From positions 62,001 to 126,000 of the forward strand of contig NZ_FOKM01000010.1 of the NCBI RefSeq assembly GCF_900111905.1: 64,000 bases of DNA, given 5' to 3'. The DNA comes from Rhizobium sp. NFR07 (lineage in GTDB: Bacteria; Pseudomonadota; Alphaproteobacteria; Rhizobiales; Rhizobiaceae). The number at the start of each line of letters is the position of its first letter. Within the stretch, counting starts at the first letter, position 1. Shown piece after piece: positions 1 through 8,301 of the stretch. The notes beneath the pieces were generated by a model that was not told the origin of the DNA, did not search any database, and saw nothing but the letters and a program-made list of their open reading frames with translations. The translations under genes and the position numbers were made by a program.

Positions 1-213
1 GGGGTCATTCAGTGAAGCGCGTGCGGCTTCCGTTAGGCAATTGGGCAACGTAGCTGCAATCAGGCTTGCAAGCTGGTCGGGCGCGTCACGTGCTAGCTTG
101 AGGTAACGATCTGAAAAATCGTTCTCCTGTGCCGCCGGGGAAAGTGCTGTGTGGGCTCCGAATATTCCGACGATTGCGACAGAGACAATGGCCGCAGCGA
201 GCAGCAAACGCAT
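1..213 (-). CDS. Secreted protein of unknown function (partial, 3' end outside window)
   Basis: An open frame of 71 codons starts with ATG at 213 and runs off the left edge. Its first residues, MRLLLAAAIVSVAIVGIFGA, form a typical Sec signal peptide with a hydrophobic core, followed by a polar region (..AAQENDFSDRYLKLARDAPDQ..). The product is therefore probably periplasmic or secreted. A modest purine-rich GGGATG lies just upstream of the start. Nothing in the visible part identifies a family. It reads in the same direction as the defence-like operon to its right but is separated from it by about 200 bases, so it is probably a separate transcription unit. Confidence 0.55.
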   Translation of the reverse strand, partial: MRLLLAAAIVSVAIVGIFGAHTALSPAAQENDFSDRYLKLARDAPDQLASLIAATLPNCLTEAARASLNDP

Positions 214-415
214 GAGATCATCCCAGTTCTTTCGCATAGATGTACAAAAAAAGGATGAACAGCAGACTAAACGTTAGGTAACCGGCGTTTTGCCCCCACG
301 TTGCACTGTCCGCTGTCAGGGAAGCGACTGTTTTAGCCGCCTGGTGCCACGGATGAACTGGCAGGCTTCCCTTGGTAACATGCCCCCGCGAGCGGAACAG
401 CGGAAGTTCCCGATA

Positions 416-1363
416 TCAGGCTGCCATAAAGTCTGGGTTAACGGCTTGTATGAACTCCGCGAGACCCACTGGTAGGGCGGACTTCGATGCCAAGTTTCCC
501 AAATTTAGTTCGCCTACCTTGGCTGGCTTGTTTTGCTCGGCCTCCTTAAAAAGGGCAGAGTCGTTGTCTACACGCTCCGCAGCAAGGCACATCAACCATT
601 TGGAAAAATACATCGTTGCGAACTTGCCGCGGTAGCGATCCGGTGGTGACAGCTGGAGGAACGCGGCGCCGTGTTCCTCTGTTTCCTCCGGAGACGGTTC
701 CTCTTCATACAGGACAATAGATGCGGCGGAGATCTGGGTTGGCAGGACCTGAAGCAGTTGGACGTTGGCTAACGAGGTGAGACTGTCGGGAAAATGCGCC
801 GCAAACTTCTTTTTCGCTCTCACCCCGATGAAGATGCGCTTATTGACCTCGCCAGTAATGTCCAGAAACTCGGAGTAGGTTTTTTTGAACAAGTCCGCGA
901 CGCGAGCCCTAGCTTCGGGTGCTGCATTGCAGTGGAACTCATTCTTCAGGGTTTCATTCAATACTTTCTCTGTGACCAAATAGTTTTCGACTGAAAATTT
1001 GTCAGTAACGAAGATCGTCGGGTCCCCCACCTGATCCGCAGGCAGGTCATCAAAATCGCGGTCCACGAAGTAGTAGACACCGTGACCTAGGCCGCCGAGA
1101 TCCTGGTCCAGCATCTTTTTAAGCCGTATAACCTGTTGCTTTCCTCGGCATGGGAATGGCTCGTACTCCAATTCAGGCCGGATCCTCCTGATCCACTGAA
1201 AGAACACCGACTTATCGTCATCGCCCTCAAAGGCGAAGACTAACATATCTGGAAAGTTAGATCTTAGCTTTGCTAAGCGGATCTTCAAAACTGCAGGGCT
1301 TTTGCGAGCTCTTTTCAATACCTCGACGTATGCGTCGTCGTCATCATGGTCGGCACCTGTCAC
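416..1363 (-). CDS. ariB: DUF4435 (Toprim-like) protein, AriB-like component of a PARIS-type defence operon
   Basis: This 315-residue protein carries the hallmarks of DUF4435, a Toprim-fold family: FEGDDDKSVF near residue 45 (acidic Glu46), FVDRDFDD near 99-104 (Asp100, Asp102) and a TDKFSVENYL segment near 119-128. In PARIS, AriB is a DUF4435 Toprim nuclease that AriA holds inactive until a phage trigger releases it; known AriB cleaves host tRNA and aborts infection. The length and pairing with an upstream ATPase gene match that system. The start is GTG, giving a GTGA four-base overlap with the ATPase stop, so the two are probably translationally coupled. Codons are A/T-richer than the genes to the right. 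Assignment to PARIS rather than another ATPase/DUF4435 pair is inference; the DUF4435 call itself is firmer. Confidence 0.72.
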   Translation of the reverse strand: MTGADHDDDDAYVEVLKRARKSPAVLKIRLAKLRSNFPDMLVFAFEGDDDKSVFFQWIRRIRPELEYEPFPCRGKQQVIRLKKMLDQDLGGLGHGVYYFVDRDFDDLPADQVGDPTIFVTDKFSVENYLVTEKVLNETLKNEFHCNAAPEARARVADLFKKTYSEFLDITGEVNKRIFIGVRAKKKFAAHFPDSLTSLANVQLLQVLPTQISAASIVLYEEEPSPEETEEHGAAFLQLSPPDRYRGKFATMYFSKWLMCLAAERVDNDSALFKEAEQNKPAKVGELNLGNLASKSALPVGLAEFIQAVNPDFMAA

Positions 1364-2958
1364 TGGATATCTGCCTCCACATCATCATCCTGTGCTGGGA
1401 GCGCGTCGGGATTGATGGAAAGCTTCAGCGATCGGGCGAAAGGCTCAAGAGAGTTATCAAAAACGAAAGGCGAATGCGTGATAGCGATGACTTGTCGACA
1501 AAGCGGAGCTCGGACCACATCGACGAGTATCTGTTGCTGCCATTCAAGTGACAGCGAGAGTTCCGGCTCATCGATCAGTACAAGCTTATCCTTTGGGTAC
1601 AACACGAGCTTTGCGAAAAGAGAAATCATCTGCTTTTCACCAGACGACAAGGCATCCAGCTTGATCTTTCGCTTTCCCGAGAGGCTCTCTACATGCACAC
1701 TGAGGTTCCGACGATTCAGCCGAAGTTCTTTGTCGTCCGAAAATTTCTTAACGGAGTGCTTGCCCTTTTCCGGCAAAGACGTGCTTCGATCGGGAGACCT
1801 TAGATAGCGGTTGCAGCTTGTTACAAAGTCCTCCACGCGAACCTCGATGTAGCGGGTCGCCTGAATTACGCGGTTCAGCTTGCTCAAGAAGTAAATCAAG
1901 AATCGGTTTGAGGCATCAGGTATGCCTTCACCCGTGTAAATCTTATCGATATTTGGGACTGAAATATCCCTGGAATTGAACGACCGTTTGCCTTCTTTCA
2001 ATCGTGAGAAGAATAGCTCCAGTTCCTCCTTATCAGGAATCTGGTAGGTGGCTGGTGTTTCTCTCTCGAACGTACCATCGATAAGCTCGTTGATGATGTT
2101 CGCGCTGATCTCGCGGTAGCCCTGGTTTGATTCAAATAGGATCGTTTGATTAAGAGACGCTAGGTGCTCTGAGATGTCGCTCAGGCCGAACTGTATGTCA
2201 CCGGAGAAGAGACCTGAACTGGCAATTCTGAAGGGCTTCTTCCCGCGGGACTTTACCTCGCCCTGCTCCATAGGGAGCTCCACTCGTCGGTAGGTAGGAA
2301 GGTAAACGATCTCGAAGCCGTCTAGCCTTGTTCGCAGGGTCCTGAAGATAGTTTCGATATTTGGGCTTTGCACGACACCGACCGATGCAGCCTTCTCCAA
2401 GTAGTCGAAGATTGCTTTTCGGTTGTAATTCATTCCGATGTATAGCCGCTCCAAGACTTGGTGGTTCCGGATCGGTAACGTCTGCTCTCGGAGGTTTTCT
2501 TGATAATCCTCGATAAGATAGCTGTGGAGAAGTGCAGGATCTAAGTCCTGTGAGGCAGCCATCGCTCGAAACGAGGGTTCCGAGGGAAGAGCCGTGTAGG
2601 CCACGACTTCTTCCTTGCTTAAAACCAGCTCCTCAGAACCTCGGAGTTTGCATCTAATGGTGTTGAACTCTAGGTCTTTCAGTCTCCCGAGTTGTGCTCT
2701 TAAGAAAGCGTCGAGGGCACCCAGAAGCGTGGTTTTTCCCGACCCGTTCTTTGCTATGAGAATGGTCGCCGCATATTGAGAAGAAAGAGAGATGGTACGA
2801 TAGCCATATAGCCCTTCGATCTCGAAGCTTTCTACAAGTGCTGGCTGAGATCCACGCTCGTACGCGATCTCGTCGAAACGATCTTTTTCGTCCAATCTTT
2901 TGCCCCCACTATAGCAGCCAAATTTCCGCAATTTATAGCTGACCTCGTCAAGATACAA
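1360..2958 (-). CDS. ariA: AAA/ABC-type ATPase, AriA-like component of a PARIS-type defence operon
   Basis: A 532-residue SMC/OLD-like ATPase. Walker A is KNGSGKTTL near residue 70-78, the ABC signature is LSSGEKQ near 437, Walker B is VLIDEPELSLS near 460, and the switch histidine lies in ITHSPF near 493. A long helical insert separates the two ATPase halves, as in the AAA15/OLD families. It is the first gene of an operon with the DUF4435 gene; in PARIS the equivalent protein AriA forms a sensor scaffold that sequesters AriB. The open frame begins with TTG directly after an in-frame TAA and has no good ribosome site; a second TTG near 2901 follows AGTGGGGGC and may be the true start, so the N-terminus is uncertain. 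The ATPase class is clear, the PARIS label is by gene pairing and size. Confidence 0.75.
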   Translation of the reverse strand: MYLDEVSYKLRKFGCYSGGKRLDEKDRFDEIAYERGSQPALVESFEIEGLYGYRTISLSSQYAATILIAKNGSGKTTLLGALDAFLRAQLGRLKDLEFNTIRCKLRGSEELVLSKEEVVAYTALPSEPSFRAMAASQDLDPALLHSYLIEDYQENLREQTLPIRNHQVLERLYIGMNYNRKAIFDYLEKAASVGVVQSPNIETIFRTLRTRLDGFEIVYLPTYRRVELPMEQGEVKSRGKKPFRIASSGLFSGDIQFGLSDISEHLASLNQTILFESNQGYREISANIINELIDGTFERETPATYQIPDKEELELFFSRLKEGKRSFNSRDISVPNIDKIYTGEGIPDASNRFLIYFLSKLNRVIQATRYIEVRVEDFVTSCNRYLRSPDRSTSLPEKGKHSVKKFSDDKELRLNRRNLSVHVESLSGKRKIKLDALSSGEKQMISLFAKLVLYPKDKLVLIDEPELSLSLEWQQQILVDVVRAPLCRQVIAITHSPFVFDNSLEPFARSLKLSINPDALPAQDDDVEADIQ

Positions 2959-2984
2959 TTAATTCACTGAGGTGAAACGTTTGG

Positions 2985-2997
2985 ATCTCCGAGAGAT
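2985..2997. promoter_or_regulatory. Palindrome upstream of the defence-like operon, copy 1
   Basis: ATCTCCGAGAGAT: five-base inverted arms around CGA, 27 bases upstream of the ATPase open frame. The core TCTCCGAGAGA recurs at 3107-3119. The position suits an operator for a regulator of the operon; no regulator gene is seen beside it. Confidence 0.35.
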
Positions 2998-3106
2998 GAA
3001 CTACCTACGATTGGCTATAGCCGAAGCGCTGAGCAACTGGCTTGCATAACCTGATAGCGACGCAGGATACGCACGGCGACTACCGCTGGATGCCTCAAAT
3101 CCACAA

Positions 3107-3119
3107 GTCTCCGAGAGAC
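3107..3119. promoter_or_regulatory. Palindrome upstream of the defence-like operon, copy 2
   Basis: GTCTCCGAGAGAC: five-base arms around CGA, sharing the 11-base core TCTCCGAGAGA with the copy at 2985-2997. The outer bases differ in a compensatory way (A/T pair in one, G/C pair in the other), so the symmetry is kept. Confidence 0.35.
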
Positions 3120-3309
3120 GTTTGAAACCAAGCCCTGAAAATCGGTTTTTCCGGAACCTCGTGTCAAAATTCCGAAAAGTCGCGTCCGGCTACATCGAGC
3201 GTCGCAAGAAATACATGGCCCGCAAAAATGTCCCACCTTTATCGAACGGAAAATCCAGTGGGACAAAAAGAGGAAAGAATGATGGAAAATCAAAAGTACA
3301 GGAAGGAAA

Positions 3310-3385
3310 TGGTGGGCCCGGAGGGACTCGAACCCCCAACCAAGCGGTTATGAGCCGCCGGCTCTAACCATTGAGCTACAGGCCC
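3310..3385 (-). tRNA. tRNA-Ile (anticodon CAU, lysidine-type tRNA-Ile2)
   Basis: A 76-base tRNA read from the minus strand, with encoded CCA at 3310-3312. The acceptor stem is GGGCCTG pairing with CGGGCCC (one G-T pair), the D arm has TAGCTCAATGGTTAGAGC, the T arm GGTTCGAGTCC. The anticodon loop is CTCATAA, giving CAU. The body closely resembles bacterial tRNA-Ile2 (including the CTCATAA loop and CGCTTGGT variable region) rather than initiator or elongator tRNA-Met, so it should be converted by TilS to read AUA codons. Its 3' end faces the A/T-rich defence operon. Confidence 0.9.
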
Positions 3386-3607
3386 CTGCCGATGGCAGAG
3401 ATGGGGTGCAATGGTTCACCGCATCTTGAGCCCGCTCTAACGCAATTCGTCATCGGTCACAAGCCGTTGCCGCAATAGCTTCACAATGCACAGTCAGTTA
3501 AGTGGACTATGTGTCGTAGAGACTCAGAACTGCAGGCCGTTTGCCGTGCGTCCGACTGACCGGAGGCGCTGAGTGCGGCGAACCAAAGATTACAGCAAGG
3601 AAGCACC

Positions 3608-4342
3608 ATGAACTCCATTTCTCGTTTTGCCTGCGTCGCGTTGGTTGCGCCGTCCGTCCTTGTCGGCGCAAGTTCGAGTGCCGTCCTTGCCCAGGATAAC
3701 CAGACCCGCGAACCGCAGATCAACGTTTCGGGCGAAGGCGAGGTCGCGATCAAGCCGGATATCGCCATCCTGTCCCTGACCGTGCTGCGCGAGGCCGAGA
3801 CGGCCGAGGCGGCGCTGACCGCCAACAGCGCGGCCATGCGCAATGTCGTCGGCGCATTGCGCGAGCAGGGCGTCGAGGAACGGGACATCCAGACCAGCCA
3901 GTTCCAGATCTTTCCGCGCTACAACCGCACCGAAAACAAGGATGGGCAGACGGAAACCGGCGAAATCGTCGGCTATGAGGTCAGCAATGCCCTGACGGTG
4001 AGGGTACGCGACCTGCCGAAGCTCGGCGCGCTGCTCGACCAGTCGGTCAAGCTCGGCGTCAACAAGGGCGGGCAGATCAGCTTCTCCAACGACAATCCGG
4101 AAGCGGCACTGACCGAGGCGCGGAAGAAGGCGGTGGCCGAGGCTCTCGCCAAGGCGAAGACGCTGACGGAGGCCGCCAATGTCAAGCTCGGCCGCATCAT
4201 CGAGATGAGCGAGAACTCGGTTCGCCCGATGGCGCAGCCGATGATGCGCATGGCCGCCAAGGAAGCAGATTCAGTGCCGTTCGCGACCGGCGAAAACACC
4301 TACAGCGTCACGGTCAACGTCACCTTCTCGCTGCAGCAGTAA
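3608..4342 (+). CDS. SIMPL (DUF541) domain periplasmic protein, Bp26-like
   Basis: A 244-residue exported protein: the N-terminus ending SSSAVLA then QDNQ is a Sec signal peptide. The rest (INVSGEGEVAIKPDIAILSLTV.., ..GYEVSNALTVRVRDLPKLGALLD.., ..ARKKAVAEALAKAKTLTEAANVKLG.., ending in YSVTVNVTFSL) is a single SIMPL domain, the family of Brucella 26 kDa immunogenic protein Bp26 and E. coli YggE. Members form periplasmic oligomers; their exact biochemical role is not settled, and some are linked to oxidative stress tolerance. The start ATG has AAGGAAG five bases upstream. It stands alone and is closed by a strong hairpin terminator. Confidence 0.88.
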   Translation: MNSISRFACVALVAPSVLVGASSSAVLAQDNQTREPQINVSGEGEVAIKPDIAILSLTVLREAETAEAALTANSAAMRNVVGALREQGVEERDIQTSQFQIFPRYNRTENKDGQTETGEIVGYEVSNALTVRVRDLPKLGALLDQSVKLGVNKGGQISFSNDNPEAALTEARKKAVAEALAKAKTLTEAANVKLGRIIEMSENSVRPMAQPMMRMAAKEADSVPFATGENTYSVTVNVTFSLQQ

Positions 4343-4364
4343 AGCATTCTCCCAGGACGATAAA

Positions 4365-4404
4365 AGAAGAGCCCGGCCATAGCGATGGCCGGGCTCTTCT
4401 GTTT
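4365..4404. terminator. Rho-independent terminator, bidirectional
   Basis: A perfect 16-base stem (AGAAGAGCCCGGCCAT at 4365-4380 with its complement at 4385-4400) around loop AGCG. It is followed by GTTT on the plus strand and preceded by AAAA, so it can stop both the SIMPL gene and the opposing gene at 4528-4890. Confidence 0.85.
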
Positions 4405-4527
4405 CAGGACGGGACTTTGAGCCGCACTCCGGAGCTGTTTCGCTTCTCGAATCGTTAAACGGCTCCAGTCCTTTGATTTTGCGCAGGTCCGGATGCGAAA
4501 CCGCTGCGCACCTCTACCGGAACTCCT

Positions 4528-4890
4528 CTAGCGGCGGATGACCGGGCAGCCTCGTTCATTGGCGAAGACGATACGGTCGCGGCCGTGCCAGCCGCGGCCG
4601 GCAACGACGACCGCGCGGCGCGAAACGTCGACGACGCGGGCGCGGCGCAGGCCCATGCGCGAGGCCTTGTCCTCGGCGCGCCACGGCGAGCAGCCGGGAC
4701 GACCATGGTGACGGTCATGACGGCGGCCGTGGTGGCGATCCCAGCCGCGGTCACGGTCGTTATGCTGTACATACATGCCGAAGCGGGGTTCCGATGCGGC
4801 GGCGGTATTGACGGTGGCCGACAGTCCGGTCAGGGCGATGATTGCCGCCAGCCCGAGCTTGGCTCCGATCCTTGCGATGAGATTGGTCAT
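4528..4890 (-). CDS. Small secreted Arg/His-rich protein of unknown function
   Basis: A 120-residue protein starting at ATG 4890, chosen because GGAGG lies eight bases upstream; the open frame extends 14 codons further without a ribosome site. The N-terminus (MTNLIARIGAKLGLAAIIAL.., cleavage near TAAAS) is a signal peptide. The middle is rich in Asp, Arg and His (..DRDRGWDRHHGRRHDRHHG..), and a conserved-looking C-terminus contains two Cys (GCSPWRAEDKA.. and ERGCPVIRR) that could form a disulfide. Small exported proteins of this kind occur in rhizobia; I know no function. It is convergent with the SIMPL gene. Confidence 0.65.
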   Translation of the reverse strand: MTNLIARIGAKLGLAAIIALTGLSATVNTAAASEPRFGMYVQHNDRDRGWDRHHGRRHDRHHGRPGCSPWRAEDKASRMGLRRARVVDVSRRAVVVAGRGWHGRDRIVFANERGCPVIRR

Positions 4891-5038
4891 TGGATGATCC
4901 TCCGTTTGCTGCAGGCTTTTTCTCTTCGCCACTCCGGCGACGATCGAAAGCTAGTCGCCGCCACCTGAACGGCTGCCCAAGGGTGCGTTCAGCCGGAGTT
5001 CATCGCGGGATCGATGCATGGATCAGGCAGCAAGGGGA

Positions 5039-5461
5039 TCATGCGGAGAGGTGCAGCACGATCTCGCGGCGGTGAGGGCGGTCGCGATGTTCGAAGAGGT
5101 AGATGCCCTGCCATGTCCCGAGCGCCAGCCGGCCGTTTGTGACGGGAATACCGATGGAAACGGCGGTGAGGGCTGCCTTGATATGGGCGGGCATGTCGTC
5201 GGCGCCTTCGGCTGTGTGAACGACCCAGCTCATGTCCGGATGGCTCGATGGGGGCACGAGGCGGCTGAAGAAGGCCTTCAGGTCCCGCTGGACATCGGGA
5301 TCCGCATTCTCCTGGATCAGCAGCGAGCACGACGTGTGCCGCACGAAGACGGTCAGTAGGCCTTCGCCGACAGACTGGCTGCGGACGAAGGCTTCGGCGC
5401 CGTCGGTGAATTCGTAGAGGCCCTGGCCGTGCGTGGAAAGGGACAGGACGGTCTGGGGCAT
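5039..5461 (-). CDS. yjbQ: YjbQ/UPF0047 family protein (secondary thiamine-phosphate synthase type)
   Basis: A 140-residue YjbQ-family protein with the typical HTSCSLLIQENADPDVQRDL segment, the HTAEGADDMPAHIK histidine/acidic motif and LGTWQGIYLFEHRD near the end. Members form trimers with a metal-like histidine site; the E. coli protein has weak thiamine-phosphate synthase activity in vivo, but the physiological role is unclear. ATG 5461 is preferred over ATG 5467 because AAGGA is spaced correctly only for the former. It is transcribed alone between a small secreted protein and an efflux operon. Confidence 0.85.
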   Translation of the reverse strand: MPQTVLSLSTHGQGLYEFTDGAEAFVRSQSVGEGLLTVFVRHTSCSLLIQENADPDVQRDLKAFFSRLVPPSSHPDMSWVVHTAEGADDMPAHIKAALTAVSIGIPVTNGRLALGTWQGIYLFEHRDRPHRREIVLHLSA

Positions 5462-5510
5462 CTGCATTTCCTTTTGTCGATATCGGCCGGCCGGGCGTGG
5501 CGCGCGCCGA

Positions 5511-7118
5511 TCAGTGAGCCGGGCCGCCGCCGCCCTTGAGATCGACTTTTCTGAGGATCAGTGCAAGGGGGATGGCACAGGCGGCCATGATCGCCAGGAC
5601 GTGAAAGACGTCAATATAGGCGAGATAACTCGCCTGTTCCTGGACCTGGCTGCCGATATAGCCCATTGCCTGGTTCTGCGCATCGACGGCGTTTGCGCCA
5701 CGTTCGGTGAAGAACTGCTGCAGGTTTCGCAGAGTCTCGATATAGCTCGGATCGGACGGAACGACATTTTCGACAAGGCGGCTCTGGTGCCATTGCTCAC
5801 GATGAGCAAGCACGTTTGACGCAATCGAGACGCCGATCGATCCGCCGGTATTGCGGGCCGCGTTGATCAGGGCCGATGCCTGGTCGGTCTGGTCGGGGCG
5901 CAGGCCGTAGTAGGATGCGGCGGTAATCGGGATAAAGATCAGCGGCAGGCCGAGGCCGAGATAAAGGCGTGAGGTGACGAAGAAGCCGAAATTGAGATCC
6001 GGGTTCAGGCGCGTCATGTCGTACATGGCAAGCGCGATGATGCCGGCGCCGATGGCGATCAGGTATCTCGGCTGGAAGATCGAGGTCAGCTGGCCGACCA
6101 TGAACATCATGAACATGGTGACGAGGCCGCCGGGCGACAGAGCAAGGCCCGCCCAGGTAGCGGTGTAGCCATAGTTTTCCTGCAGGACCTGCGGCACGAA
6201 CTGCGTCGTGGCGATGAGGATCGCGCCGGTCGCAAGCATGACGATCATGCAGGAAGCGAACTGGCGGGTGGCCATGAGGCGCAGGTCGACGGCCGGGTTC
6301 TTCTTCGTCAGGAGCCAGGGGATGGAAGCGATCAGCGCCACGACGCAGATTGTCGTCGCAACGATGATGAAGGTCGAATCGAACCAGTCTTCGGTCTGAC
6401 CCCGATCGAGAACGAGTTCCAGCGCGCCGAGGAAGGTGGCGACAAGCCCGAAGCCGATGACATCGAACCGCACGCCGTTCCGGCGCATCTCGTCGCGCTT
6501 CTTCTGCGCGTCGTCGGATTCCTGCACGAGGAAATAGACCAGGGCAAAGGCGAAGATGCCGACCGGGCCATTGATGAGAAAACACCAGTGCCAGGAGAGA
6601 TTGTCGGAAAGCCAGCCGCCCAATGTCGGCCCGATGACCGGGGCGACGACGACCGCGACCCCGAAAATGGCGAAGGCCTGACCGCGTTTGTGCGGAGGGA
6701 AGGCGTCGGTAAGGATCGATTGCGAAACCGGCACCATGCCGCCGCCGGCAAATCCCTGGATCATGCGGAAGACGAGGAGCGAGGGGAGGTCCCAGGCGAG
6801 GCCGCACAGGACGGAGGAGAGGGTGAAGACGGCAAGGCAGAGGAGGTAGAAACGCTTGCGGCCGTATCTTTGGGCGATGAAGCTTGAGGCGATCAGGGCA
6901 ATGGCATTGGAGACGAGATAGGTCGTCACCACCCAGGAGGCCTCGTCGGAACTGATCGCGAGGCCGCCTGAGATGTAGCGCAAGGCGACATTGGCGATCG
7001 TGGTGTCCAGCACCTCCATGAAGACGGCGACCGCAACGACGATCGCAACCAGCCATGGATTGGTGGCCCGGCGCTCGCCCGAACGGGCGCCGCCGTCACT
7101 TGCCTCAGCGACTGCCAT
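5511..7118 (-). CDS. emrB: MFS multidrug exporter, DHA2/EmrB family
   Basis: A 535-residue membrane protein with about 14 predicted transmembrane segments. It has the DHA2 motif LDTTIANVALRYISG in the first helix, YGRKRFY after helix 2, and GAGGGMVPVSQS- and GPTLGGW-type motifs (motif C). It would be the inner-membrane proton antiporter that works with the membrane-fusion protein encoded just upstream to expel hydrophobic compounds through an outer-membrane channel. The start ATG lies one base after the stop of the EmrA-type gene and has GAGGAA five bases upstream, so the two genes are one transcript. The substrate cannot be told from sequence. Confidence 0.88.
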   Translation of the reverse strand: MAVAEASDGGARSGERRATNPWLVAIVVAVAVFMEVLDTTIANVALRYISGGLAISSDEASWVVTTYLVSNAIALIASSFIAQRYGRKRFYLLCLAVFTLSSVLCGLAWDLPSLLVFRMIQGFAGGGMVPVSQSILTDAFPPHKRGQAFAIFGVAVVVAPVIGPTLGGWLSDNLSWHWCFLINGPVGIFAFALVYFLVQESDDAQKKRDEMRRNGVRFDVIGFGLVATFLGALELVLDRGQTEDWFDSTFIIVATTICVVALIASIPWLLTKKNPAVDLRLMATRQFASCMIVMLATGAILIATTQFVPQVLQENYGYTATWAGLALSPGGLVTMFMMFMVGQLTSIFQPRYLIAIGAGIIALAMYDMTRLNPDLNFGFFVTSRLYLGLGLPLIFIPITAASYYGLRPDQTDQASALINAARNTGGSIGVSIASNVLAHREQWHQSRLVENVVPSDPSYIETLRNLQQFFTERGANAVDAQNQAMGYIGSQVQEQASYLAYIDVFHVLAIMAACAIPLALILRKVDLKGGGGPAH

Positions 7119-7119
7119 G

Positions 7120-8301
7120 TCAGTTCCTCGGGCGCACTGTCACAGTCGGGACGACCGACATGCCGGGACCGATCGAGACATCCTTCGGCCATTGATCGAC
7201 CTCGATCTTCACCGGCACGCGTTGGGTCACCTTCACGTAGTTGCCGGTGGCGTTCTGGGCCGGCAGGAGTGAGAAGGCTGTGCCGGAGCCCGGCTGGACG
7301 GATGCGACCTTGCCATGCAGTTCGTGATCGGGATAGGCGTCGATCACCAGATCGACCGGCTGGCCGGGGCGCATGTCGGCGAGCTGGGTTTCCTTGAAAT
7401 TGGCGGTTACCCATATATCGTCCGGAACGAACATGGCGACTGCCTGGCCTTCCTGGATGAACTGGCCCTTGGCGCCGCTCAGCCTCACGACGCGGCCCGG
7501 CTGAGCCGTGGTGATGGTCGTATAGCCGACGTTCTGCACGGCGGTTTCCCGCTGCGCCTCGGCCTGCTTTAGACTGGCCTCCGCGCTGGTCTTCTGCGCT
7601 TCGGCGGCACTCTGGTTCTTCATCGCGGAGGTAATGCTGGTGCCGGACTGGCTGTAGCTCGCCTGGGCCTGCCTGAGGTTGGATTCGGCCTGCTGCGATG
7701 TCTGCAGACTGCCTGCACCGCCCTGGACCAGTTCGCGCTGGCGCGTGGCCTCGTCCTTGGCGAATTGCAGCGCCGCACCCGCCGAAAGCTGCTGGGCCTG
7801 CGCTTCCTCGACCGATGCCTTGGCGACCTCGATCTGGGCTTCGGCATTGGTGATCGCGGCGCGGGCGGAGTCGACCTGCGCGTCAGCCTGGTCGAGCGCA
7901 ATCTGGTAATCGCGCGGCTCGATCCTGGCGATCACGGCGCCTGCATCGAAATGCTGGTTGTCTGTCGCAGGTACATCGGCGAGATAGCCGGAAACCTTGG
8001 CCGCAACCGAGAAGCTGCGAGCGTCGATAAAGGCATCGTCGGTCGTCTCGTAGGGATGGAAGAAGATCAGCCAGATAAAGTATGCGGCGACGCCGAGCGC
8101 TATCAGCAACGCGACGATCAAAGCGATCCAGAGAGGATGGCGCCTGAATATCGAAGCCTTCTCCTCTTTGCCTTTGTCACCGGTTTGATCCCCACCTTCA
8201 GAGGGATGGTTTTCCTTTGCCTCGAGATCAGGGGTTTCAGTGTCTTTGGGGGATTGGTTGTCTTTGGAACGGTCCGGACGGGCGCGCTGAGCTTGAGCCA
8301 C
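7120..8301 (-). CDS. emrA: HlyD/EmrA-family membrane-fusion protein
   Basis: A periplasmic adaptor of about 393 residues: a charged cytoplasmic N-terminus of 56 residues, one transmembrane helix near 57-80 (WIALIVALLIALGVAAYF), the YETTDDAFIDA motif typical of EmrA proteins, a biotinyl-lipoyl half (VSGYLADVPATDNQHFDAGAVI), a long Ala/Gln-rich coiled-coil hairpin near 120-270, and a beta-barrel C-terminus. I place the start at GTG 8301, six bases after GAGAGG; the longer frame from 8370 has no ribosome site. It lies directly upstream of emrB. A divergent PAP2 gene shares the upstream region. Confidence 0.86.
   Translation of the reverse strand: MAQAQRARPDRSKDNQSPKDTETPDLEAKENHPSEGGDQTGDKGKEEKASIFRRHPLWIALIVALLIALGVAAYFIWLIFFHPYETTDDAFIDARSFSVAAKVSGYLADVPATDNQHFDAGAVIARIEPRDYQIALDQADAQVDSARAAITNAEAQIEVAKASVEEAQAQQLSAGAALQFAKDEATRQRELVQGGAGSLQTSQQAESNLRQAQASYSQSGTSITSAMKNQSAAEAQKTSAEASLKQAEAQRETAVQNVGYTTITTAQPGRVVRLSGAKGQFIQEGQAVAMFVPDDIWVTANFKETQLADMRPGQPVDLVIDAYPDHELHGKVASVQPGSGTAFSLLPAQNATGNYVKVTQRVPVKIEVDQWPKDVSIGPGMSVVPTVTVRPRN

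Larger units (their letters stand above)
2959..3309. other. Gene-poor stretch between defence-like operon and tRNA
   Basis: About 350 bases without a credible gene. It should hold the promoter of the ATPase/DUF4435 operon. The only structure I see is a pair of 13-base palindromes (entered separately). Short open frames here have no ribosome site or recognisable product, and one of them runs through the tRNA gene. If the region to the left is an integrated island, the attachment site would sit at its right end, at the 3' end of the tRNA. Confidence 0.5.

Noticed and set aside
3015..3293. Cys-rich 92-codon frame on the minus strand
   Set aside because: No ribosome site, no family resemblance, and it occupies the presumed promoter region of the defence-like operon.
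3122..3367. Possible small gene on the plus strand next to the tRNA
   Set aside because: The frame runs through the tRNA gene (GGPGGTRTPN-type translation of a tRNA), a common false call.
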